NCBI GenBank assembly: GCA_937892395.1
Contig: CALAGJ010000034.1
Span: 1 to 5,735, forward strand
DNA: 5,735 bases
DNA from: an uncultured Parafilimonas sp.
Lineage (GTDB): Bacteria; Bacteroidota; Bacteroidia; Chitinophagales; Chitinophagaceae
Direction: 5' to 3'
Below, piece by piece: positions 1 to 5,536 of this stretch. Numbering within the stretch: the first letter of the stretch is position 1; every line of letters starts with the position of its first letter. A program made the translations under genes and the position numbers. The notes below the pieces were generated by a model. The model was not told the DNA's origin, did not search any database, and was given only the letters and a program-made list of their open reading frames with translations.

Positions 1-119
1 AGCACATGGAGGCTAACTTGATACAAGTATTTCAAAATAAAGTAAAGATTCTATTTAGTCACCTTAAAGAAAGCGATGCGGCCATACTTGGCGCAAGTGC
101 ATTGGTATGGGAATCGTAA
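1..119 (+). CDS. ROK-family sugar kinase (glucokinase-like), C-terminal end only
   Basis: This is the 3' end of a gene that begins before the window. Reading codons from base 3 gives 38 residues and then a TAA stop at 117-119. The tail contains KVKILFSHLKESDAAILGAS followed by ALVWES, which matches the C-terminus typical of ROK kinases: a KV-x-I-x-x-S-x-L segment, then an acidic residue and an AAIxGAxxL helix. ROK proteins are cytoplasmic and phosphorylate glucose, N-acetylglucosamine, N-acetylmannosamine or related sugars with ATP; some are transcriptional repressors instead. The catalytic DxGxT/GHxxxx and zinc-binding parts lie outside the window, so substrate and kinase-versus-repressor status cannot be judged. 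The next gene follows on the same strand after 49 nt, suggesting a shared transcript. Confidence 0.8.
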   Translation, partial: HMEANLIQVFQNKVKILFSHLKESDAAILGASALVWES

Positions 120-168
120 CAACAGTATTTCAGCATTGCTGATTTTTTTAAAATAAAATATTTTATCC

Positions 169-1185
169 CTGAAATCGGCATATACATTTCTATTAGTTGG
201 CTGTGGCCATATTGGTCAAAGGCATGCAGACCTTATTCAACAAATGGGAAGGCTTGTAGCTGTATGTGATATTGTACATAACAAAGCAGAAGCATTTGGT
301 TTAAAATATCATTGCGCAGCATATCTTTCTTATCAAGAAATGTTGGAAAATGAGCAAGCCGATATTACTGTTGTATGCACACCAAATGGACTTCATGCGG
401 AGCATAGCATAGCGGCACTGCAAAAGAATATGCATGTACTTTGTGAAAAGCCGATGGCACTTAGGGTGCAAGATTGTACAGCCATGATAAAGGCTGCATT
501 GTCAGCAAAGAAAAAATTGTTCATCGTTAAACAAAATCGCTTCAATGAGCCGGTACAAGCTGTAAGAGATGCATTACTGAATGATAAAATTGGCGACATC
601 ATAAGTGTACAGCTAAATTGTTTTTGGAACCGTGGTACAAGATATTATGAAGAAAGCAATTGGAAAGGCACGCTTAACATGGATGGTGGCATTCTGTTTA
701 CACAATTCAGTCATTTTATAGATTTATTATTTTGGTTTTTGGGTGATGTAGAGCACGTAAAATCTTTTACAAAGAATTATATGCACCAATCCTCTACAGA
801 TTTTGAAGACTGCTGTGTGGCATTAATGCAGTTTAAAAATGGAGCAATTGCTACTTGTCATTTTACTACTTGTGCCCACTATAGAAATATGGAAGGTTCT
901 ATTACATTATTTGGCACAAAGGGCACTGTAAAAATTGGTGGACAATACCTTAATCTGCTGGAGTATCAGCAAATACAAGGCTTTCAGCTGGAAGAGTCAA
1001 TGGATACAGGAAAGCCAAATGACTATGGATACTATATAGGTAGTATGAGCAATCATGATAAAATGTATCACTATATGTTTACTACAATTACAGATGATGC
1101 TCCTATGCCAACATCCACTTATGATGCATTAAAAACGGTGGAGTTGATCCATAAAATATATGAGGCGGCGAATAGTAATGATTAA
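169..1185 (+). CDS. Gfo/Idh/MocA-family NAD(P)-dependent oxidoreductase, probably a nucleotide-sugar dehydrogenase; likely CTG start
   Basis: This cytoplasmic dehydrogenase probably oxidises a sugar or nucleotide-sugar hydroxyl with NAD(P). With the CTG start at 169 it has 338 residues. Visible parts are a Rossmann GCGHIG at 11-16, an acidic Asp34 at the end of beta-2 (favours NAD), the family EKP motif at 93-95 with catalytic Lys94, VKQNRF at 120-125, YYxxSxWKGT at 159-168, and DGG at 172-174 leading to TQFSHFID with His182 as the expected catalytic base. The YY..S.WKGT...DGG..TQ.SHFID pattern recalls WlbA/WbpB-like UDP-sugar 3-dehydrogenases of surface-polysaccharide pathways, but the substrate is inferred. 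Starting at the first ATG (244) would delete the whole GxGxxG strand, so the start must be upstream; after the in-frame stop at 154-156 only non-AUG codons remain (ATT 160, CTG 169). It follows the ROK kinase by 49 nt, fitting a sugar operon. Confidence 0.87.
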   Translation: MKSAYTFLLVGCGHIGQRHADLIQQMGRLVAVCDIVHNKAEAFGLKYHCAAYLSYQEMLENEQADITVVCTPNGLHAEHSIAALQKNMHVLCEKPMALRVQDCTAMIKAALSAKKKLFIVKQNRFNEPVQAVRDALLNDKIGDIISVQLNCFWNRGTRYYEESNWKGTLNMDGGILFTQFSHFIDLLFWFLGDVEHVKSFTKNYMHQSSTDFEDCCVALMQFKNGAIATCHFTTCAHYRNMEGSITLFGTKGTVKIGGQYLNLLEYQQIQGFQLEESMDTGKPNDYGYYIGSMSNHDKMYHYMFTTITDDAPMPTSTYDALKTVELIHKIYEAANSND

Positions 1186-1360
1186 TTTTTCAATACAAAA
1201 TTCAAACTGCTGCTTCCCTTAAAGGCAGCAAAAAAGAAAGGATTCAACAAGCCATTACTAACACTGTTATTGTTCATTTTAATGAATGCTTTATGGCAAT
1301 ACCTTTTTAAGCTTTGTCCAAAATATTTGATTATGTTTGAATTCATAACATCAAAGATTC
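1186..1360. other. Intergenic spacer between oxidoreductase and ureohydrolase genes
   Basis: This 175-nt AT-rich spacer has no credible coding frame. It holds a weak stem-loop at 1208-1230 (TGCTGC/GCAGCA arms, 11-nt loop) followed by an A-run rather than a T-run, so it is a poor terminator for the upstream gene. It also has a spaced palindrome, TTCATT-TT-AATGAA, at 1273-1286 and a Bacteroidetes-type -7 box at 1332-1339. The ureohydrolase/SemiSWEET pair therefore probably has its own promoter instead of relying on the ROK/oxidoreductase transcript. Confidence 0.5.
1313..1339 (+). promoter_or_regulatory. Putative Bacteroidetes-type promoter for the ureohydrolase/SemiSWEET unit
   Basis: TATGTTTG at 1332-1339 fits the Bacteroidetes primary sigma-factor -7 consensus TAnnTTTG exactly. 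A TTTG at 1313-1316 could be the -33 element, but the 15-nt gap is shorter than the roughly 17-23 nt usually seen, so this half is doubtful. The expected transcription start, about 6-8 nt after the -7 box, would give a leader of only about 15 nt before ATG 1361. An 8-bp palindrome, TGAATTCA (1338-1345), overlaps the box and start region and could be an operator, though this rests on symmetry alone. Confidence 0.4.
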
Positions 1361-2152
1361 ATGATCATACTTACAGGAATATGCTACGATAAAAATAGCT
1401 CCTATTTAAAAGGCCCGGCACAGGCTCCTGCCATCATTAGGGAAATGGAAAGCGGAGGGTCTGCAAATGCTTGGAGTGAAAATGGATATCACATAGATCG
1501 AAATGGTTTTTATACAGATGTTGGTGATTTGAATATTGAGCAATTGCTACCGGCAGATGCATTTGCTTCTATACAGATTCATTTGGAGGAATTGCTTACA
1601 AATCAGCATAAAATTTTGACTCTGGGTGGAGATCATTCTATTTCATTTCCTGTTATTGATTCATTTACCAATCACTATCAAAATTTGCATGTATTGCACT
1701 TTGATGCGCATACAGATCTATATGAAAATTTTGAGGACAATCCATATTCTCATGCATCTCCATTTGCGAGGTTATTGGAGCAAGGAAAACTGGCTTCATT
1801 AACGCAGGTTGGTATCCGCACTTTAAATGGGCATCAACGCAATCAAGCGCAACGATATGGTGTGAATATGATTGAAATGAAAGACTTTAATCCTTCTCAA
1901 ATTTTATCACTTACAGCTCCACTGTACATATCATTGGATATGGATGTGTTGGATCCGGCATTTGCTCCGGGTGTATCCCATCATGAGCCGGGTGGCATGA
2001 GTGTAAGAGATTTGATTCATGTTATACAACAAATTGATGCAGATGTGGTAGGCTGTGATATTGTGGAATATAATCCGCTGCGTGATTGGAATGGCCAAAC
2101 AGCAATGGTGGCTTATAAACTGATGAAAGAATTAATGGTTAAAATGCTTTAA
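1361..2152 (+). CDS. Ureohydrolase of the arginase/agmatinase family, plant-arginase-like
   Basis: This is a cytoplasmic binuclear-manganese hydrolase that releases urea from a guanidino compound, arginine (giving ornithine) or agmatine (giving putrescine). In its 263 residues the family metal motifs are complete: GGDHS at 89-93 (His92), DAHTD at 115-119 (Asp115, His117, Asp119) and SLDMDVLDP at 191-199 (Asp193, Asp195). Glu236 in DIVEYNP matches the guanidinium-binding glutamate of arginases. YSHASPFARLLE (129-140), VGIRTL (150-155), FAPGVSHHEPGG (201-212) and the GQTAMVAYKL tail closely recall plant mitochondrial arginases rather than E. coli SpeB or animal arginases. Some plant enzymes of this group are reported to act on both arginine and agmatine, so substrate is left open. 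The ATG is preceded by a probable promoter; the SemiSWEET gene follows after 3 nt. All metal ligands are present, so it should be active. Confidence 0.93.
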   Translation: MIILTGICYDKNSSYLKGPAQAPAIIREMESGGSANAWSENGYHIDRNGFYTDVGDLNIEQLLPADAFASIQIHLEELLTNQHKILTLGGDHSISFPVIDSFTNHYQNLHVLHFDAHTDLYENFEDNPYSHASPFARLLEQGKLASLTQVGIRTLNGHQRNQAQRYGVNMIEMKDFNPSQILSLTAPLYISLDMDVLDPAFAPGVSHHEPGGMSVRDLIHVIQQIDADVVGCDIVEYNPLRDWNGQTAMVAYKLMKELMVKML

Positions 2153-2155
2153 AAT

Positions 2156-2413
2156 ATGAATGGAACAGAATGGCTTGGATATATAGCAGGCACCATATCA
2201 ACACTTACATTTTTGCCGCAGGTTATAAAAACCTGGAAAACAAAATCTGCAAAAGATATTTCCCTTTTTATGTTTGTGTTTGCTACCGTAAGTGTTATAC
2301 TCTGGCTTGTTTATGGTCTTTTAATAGACAATGGATCTATCATTTATACAAATAGTGTCATTTTAGTATTGTCTCTTATTATGCTTTGGTTTAAGATAAA
2401 ATTTAAGACTTAG
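2156..2413 (+). CDS. SemiSWEET (PQ-loop / MtN3-saliva family) sugar transporter subunit
   Basis: This 85-residue inner-membrane protein has three predicted transmembrane helices (about 5-26, 36-57 and 61-80), the architecture of one triple-helix-bundle half of a SWEET transporter. Bacterial SemiSWEETs form homodimers that move sugars down a gradient. The PQ-loop motif is clear: FLPQVIKTWKTKSAKDIS at 19-36, with Pro21-Gln22 in helix 1. Trp50 (ILWLVYG) and Asn66 (TNSV) have the same 16-residue spacing as the substrate-pocket Trp48 and Asn64 of the Leptospira biflexa SemiSWEET, which supports sugar transport over other PQ-loop functions. Length is normal for the family. The ATG lies 3 nt after the ureohydrolase stop, implying one transcript and probable translational coupling. 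The transported sugar cannot be inferred. Confidence 0.92.
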   Translation: MNGTEWLGYIAGTISTLTFLPQVIKTWKTKSAKDISLFMFVFATVSVILWLVYGLLIDNGSIIYTNSVILVLSLIMLWFKIKFKT

Positions 2414-2429
2414 TGGTTGCTACTAAAGT
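2408..2429 (+). other. Weak stem-loop over the SemiSWEET stop codon
   Basis: ACTTAGT (2408-2414) can pair with ACTAAAGT (2422-2429) with one bulged A and a 7-nt GGTTGCT loop. The left arm includes the TAG stop. There is no following T-run, so it is not a standard intrinsic terminator; it could stabilise the 3' end of the ureohydrolase/SemiSWEET mRNA, or be chance in AT-rich DNA. Confidence 0.2.
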
Positions 2430-2520
2430 TGCCGACATAATGTTTACTTGAGTGATGTTCATATAAGTTGGATTTGTTTTTTATCATTGATAATTCAATC
2501 ATATCTAAAAGAGATTATGC

Positions 2521-2553
2521 AAAAAATAAGGCTACCATTTCTGATAGCCATTA
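2521..2553 (-). terminator. Rho-independent terminator of the M1 peptidase gene
   Basis: Read on the minus strand, about 30 nt after the peptidase stop codon, there is a hairpin with GGCTA/TAGCC arms (2545-2549 and 2530-2534) and a 10-nt loop. It can be lengthened by TAA/TTA pairing past one bulged base, and is followed directly by TTATTTTTT (2529-2521). Hairpin plus T-run is the classic intrinsic terminator form. On the plus strand the hairpin is followed by ATTACCTAATTTT, a much weaker tract, so it may only partly serve the converging SemiSWEET transcript. Confidence 0.75.
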
Positions 2554-2582
2554 CCTAATTTTATATTATTGTGTTAATGTAT

Positions 2583-5186
2583 TTATTTAAACTCTTCATC
2601 ACTTATTCCACCATTTAATTTTACTTCCTTCATATCAATTTCAATTTCAAAACCTTGATTCATGATTTGATGAAAAGCTAGTTGAATGCCATCTACAGTT
2701 TGGTAGTTGCTAAAAATAACAGTACTGGCGTTACCACCATCTGAACCAGAGGATTCTTCTTTCAACTTTAATCCTGAACTTACATCATACCATGCTTTTG
2801 TAGTTTCTCCTGAAGGCTTAGTAATATTCACTAAATAGGCTTCTTTATCATCCAATGTTTCTATGTTTGGATACAGGTTGATACTGTAACCTGTATTGGA
2901 ATATTGTAGTTCTGAAAACATTTGAATTTGCTCCTTCATACCCGCTTTCATTTCTTCATCCACTTCGGTTTCTTTTCCCATATTCATCATAGAAAAATTG
3001 TCACCATTCATTACAGACTTGGTGGCAATGAGGTTCATTGCCGGTAGGCTTACCATAAAGAAATATTTATTCGGCATTTTTACCTTACGAATCATTTCAA
3101 TTTTTTGCCCTTGCACAGATCCTTCTGCTTTCATTGAATAATCTTTTACAGCATTCAGCTTTGCTAATCCGCCAATTACTGTAATATATTTTTGTATAAC
3201 ATCATTTGCTGTAAGCCCTGCAGGCACTGGCTTTCCAGAATTATTGTCAAATACATTATTCGATGGATTTACATCCGGATAATCATGATCTGCATCAATA
3301 GTTACCTTCTTTATTTTTTTTGTACTATTCAATCTGAATGTCCATGTATTGGCACGTTGCCATACTTCTACCGGGAGTGTTTTCATTTGTTTTGAACCGT
3401 CCTCAAACTCTATTGTAAGTGGCACTGGCAGCGGTAGTTGCTCTAAATTTTCTACCGTAATGAGTGCGCCTTTCTCTACCTTATTATCCACATATTTTAC
3501 TGACTTTACACCCTGATCTATTTTCCAATTATTCATGATCCAGCCTCTCCAAAACCAGCTTAAATCTTCACCAGCAACATTCTCAATTGTTCTGAAAAAA
3601 TCTGTTGGTGTGGGATGTTTAAATGCCCAACGGTTTGTGTAAGTGCGAAATGCTGAATCAAACCGCTCTTTGCCAAGCACATGCTTTCTCAAAATATTTA
3701 AACCAATGGCAGGTTTGTAATATGCATTAATACCCAAGAAATTTTGATTGGTTACATCAGGTATAGTCATGATGGCATCGGCATCTTTCTTAAAAAGATA
3801 ATTGGCCACCTGGTATAAATCTTGTTTGTCATTAAACTCCCCTTTATTAAAAAGTTCTCCATTAATACCATTAATAAAAGTATTGAAGCCTTCATCCATC
3901 CAAGGATATTTACGTTCATTACTACCTACAATCATGGGAAACCAATTATGTCCAAATTCATGATCTGTTACTCCCCATAAGCCAGCACCTTTGCTATCTG
4001 CTCCGCAGAATACGATGCCGGGATATTCCATTCCACCTACAACTCCAGCCACATTTGTTGCTACTGGATAGGTATATTCATACCATTGTTTACTATATAA
4101 TTCAATACTTCCTTTTACAAATTCTGTACTTCTTCCCCATGCTTCTTTTCCACCGTTTTCCGCAGGATATAGGCTTTGTGCCAAAGAAGTTTTACCACTT
4201 GGTAAATTCATTCTTGCCGCATCCCAAACAAATGCCTTGCTTGCAGCCCATGCCACATCTCTTGTATTTACGCATTTGAATTTCCAGGTACATGTTGGTT
4301 TTGAAGGACGGGTATTTGCATTGCCCACTTCATCTGCACTGCGTATCATTACAGTTTCATCACTCTTTGCAGCATCTGCCAATCTACTCATTTCTGTTGC
4401 AGTCAATACTTCTGTTGGATTTAATAATTGACCGCTTCCACCCACAATTAAATTTGATGGTGCGGTTACACTATAATTGATATCACCATACTCCAAATAG
4501 AATTCACCGGCACCTAAATAAGGAAGTGTATTCCAACCTAAGATATCATCAAACACACACATACGAGGATACCATTGTGCTATTTCATAAATCATACCTT
4601 TTTTCGAATCTAAGCGACCCATCCGGTCTGTACCATACTCGGGTACAATAAAACTGTATTCGATTTTTATTTGAATAGTACCTCCATTTGCTGACAATGC
4701 AGATGCTGGCCATAGCTTCATCCTTGTATCGGTAACATCATATTTAGCAGTGCTTGTTTTTGCATTTTGTGTAACAGTTACAGATTTTATTTCATACCCT
4801 TTTGTATAAGAAGTATTAGCCCATCTACCACCAGACTGCAAGGTAGTAGATTCACCTCTGCTATCTTCTTTATAAATATTTTGATCTAATTGTAACCATA
4901 GAAATTTGTGTGCTTCTGGGCTATTATTTTTATAGTTGATAATAACAGATCCAGATACCTGATGAAGTGCCGTATCCAAATTGACAGCAATAGTATAATC
5001 TGCCCGGTTTTGCCAATATTTTGAACCCGGCATACCAGATGCGGCTCTTTGTTCGTTTACTCCTCCTGTGTAAAAATCAGGATGAAATGCTTCATGCCAG
5101 TCGTAGTTTGATTTGGTTTGTGCATGAATCATGCTGATACTGCTTAATGTTAGAAAGCAGATTAGTAATGACTTTATCATTCTCAT
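2583..5186 (-). CDS. Exported M1-family zinc metallopeptidase (aminopeptidase-like) with C-terminal LolA-like domain
   Basis: This 867-residue protein is probably a periplasmic zinc aminopeptidase that trims N-terminal residues from peptides. Residues 1-22 form a Sec signal peptide (MRMIKS, hydrophobic core, cleavage after IHA); there is no lipobox cysteine. About 60-250 is the M1 N-terminal beta domain. The substrate-amine motif is GGMEYPG at 384-390 (Glu387, in place of GAMEN). HEFGH at 409-413 plus Glu432 in WMDEGFNTF form the HExxH-18-E zinc site; Glu410 is catalytic and Tyr489 (AYYKPA) is the likely transition-state tyrosine. A beta domain follows at about 555-640, then an N/S/P-rich linker (about 638-657). 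Residues about 658-867 (DVIQKYITVIGG to GGISDEEFK) resemble the LolA-like 'outer membrane lipoprotein-sorting' domain found on Bacteroidetes M16 peptidases, and make the protein longer than the usual 600-650. No type IX secretion tail is seen. It is divergently placed, alone on its strand, with its own terminator. Confidence 0.93.
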   Translation of the reverse strand: MRMIKSLLICFLTLSSISMIHAQTKSNYDWHEAFHPDFYTGGVNEQRAASGMPGSKYWQNRADYTIAVNLDTALHQVSGSVIINYKNNSPEAHKFLWLQLDQNIYKEDSRGESTTLQSGGRWANTSYTKGYEIKSVTVTQNAKTSTAKYDVTDTRMKLWPASALSANGGTIQIKIEYSFIVPEYGTDRMGRLDSKKGMIYEIAQWYPRMCVFDDILGWNTLPYLGAGEFYLEYGDINYSVTAPSNLIVGGSGQLLNPTEVLTATEMSRLADAAKSDETVMIRSADEVGNANTRPSKPTCTWKFKCVNTRDVAWAASKAFVWDAARMNLPSGKTSLAQSLYPAENGGKEAWGRSTEFVKGSIELYSKQWYEYTYPVATNVAGVVGGMEYPGIVFCGADSKGAGLWGVTDHEFGHNWFPMIVGSNERKYPWMDEGFNTFINGINGELFNKGEFNDKQDLYQVANYLFKKDADAIMTIPDVTNQNFLGINAYYKPAIGLNILRKHVLGKERFDSAFRTYTNRWAFKHPTPTDFFRTIENVAGEDLSWFWRGWIMNNWKIDQGVKSVKYVDNKVEKGALITVENLEQLPLPVPLTIEFEDGSKQMKTLPVEVWQRANTWTFRLNSTKKIKKVTIDADHDYPDVNPSNNVFDNNSGKPVPAGLTANDVIQKYITVIGGLAKLNAVKDYSMKAEGSVQGQKIEMIRKVKMPNKYFFMVSLPAMNLIATKSVMNGDNFSMMNMGKETEVDEEMKAGMKEQIQMFSELQYSNTGYSINLYPNIETLDDKEAYLVNITKPSGETTKAWYDVSSGLKLKEESSGSDGGNASTVIFSNYQTVDGIQLAFHQIMNQGFEIEIDMKEVKLNGGISDEEFK

Positions 5187-5205
5187 GAATAAAATTTTTT
5201 GGTTG

Positions 5206-5213
5206 CGAATATA
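5206..5213 (-). promoter_or_regulatory. Possible -7 box of the M1 peptidase gene
   Basis: On the minus strand TATATTCG lies 19 nt upstream of the peptidase ATG and matches the Bacteroidetes TAnnTTTG box at all but one base. No convincing TTG/TTTG -33 element is seen at the expected distance. The stretch between the box and the ATG is A/T-rich with no Shine-Dalgarno, as is usual in this phylum. Confidence 0.28.
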
Positions 5214-5441
5214 AAGTGTTTCAGTTGCTCTGTGGGCATATTTTGAGGCTCAGATATGACTTTATGATATATGGTAAATACATTCATTTGAAAAGAACTA
5301 CGACACTTATCAACGGCACTTTCTCAACATACACAATTAAAAGGAAGAAAGTTTCACCAAAGAAAAAATTGTATATTTAATGCATTCTTTTTTATAGAAT
5401 TATTCTCCATTCGGGAAATGATTTTTGCGGAGCAAAGCTGC

Positions 5442-5536
5442 TATCCTTTTTTGTATGCATCCCAAAATATCCAGTTGCCCAATATGCTTAAAGCTGACAA
5501 CTACTGATTGGCAATATTTTTCTTACAAAAAGGATA
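5442..5536. repeat. Imperfect long inverted repeat (hairpin-like element), about 95 nt
   Basis: Three successive arm pairs are nested in the right order. ATCCTTTTTTGT (5443-5454) pairs with ACAAAAAGGAT (5525-5535), one T bulged, plus a flanking T5442-A5536 pair. AAAATAT (5464-5470) pairs exactly with ATATTTT (5514-5520). TGCCCAAT (5476-5483) pairs with ATTGGCA (5507-5513), one C bulged, sharing A5514 at the junction with the middle arm. Asymmetric internal loops of 9/4 and 5/0 nt separate the stems, and the apex spans about 23 nt with a GCTTAAAGC palindrome. Total pairing is about 26 bp. No T-run follows either side, so it is not a simple terminator. It could be a structured RNA, a degenerate miniature transposable element, or a chance fold in AT-rich DNA. 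Confidence 0.4.

Noticed and set aside
393..602. 69-codon open frame on the minus strand inside the oxidoreductase gene
   Set aside because: It lies wholly antisense to a gene with clear family motifs and its product has no recognisable features; it is a shadow frame.
1208..1230. TGCTGC/GCAGCA stem-loop after the oxidoreductase gene as a terminator
   Set aside because: It is only 6 bp with an 11-nt loop and is followed by an A-run, not a T-run; on the minus strand there is no leftward gene for it to serve.
2170..2355. 61-codon plus-strand frame inside the SemiSWEET gene
   Set aside because: The overlapping frame carries the PQ-loop motif, three helices and pocket residues, while this one has no coherent features.
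2481..2493. Near-palindrome TTATCA-T-TGATAA in the convergent spacer
   Set aside because: The 1-nt centre cannot form a hairpin loop, and there is no promoter nearby for it to act as an operator; likely chance in AT-rich DNA.
3192..4480. Several plus-strand open frames of 62-74 codons antisense to the peptidase gene
   Set aside because: All lie opposite the M1 coding sequence, with low-complexity hydrophobic or aromatic products expected from the antisense of AT-rich coding DNA.
5168..5268. Direct repeat of ATGACTTTAT at 5168-5177 and 5256-5265 around the peptidase start
   Set aside because: Only about 10 bp are shared, one copy is inside the signal-peptide coding region, and no further copies were noticed.
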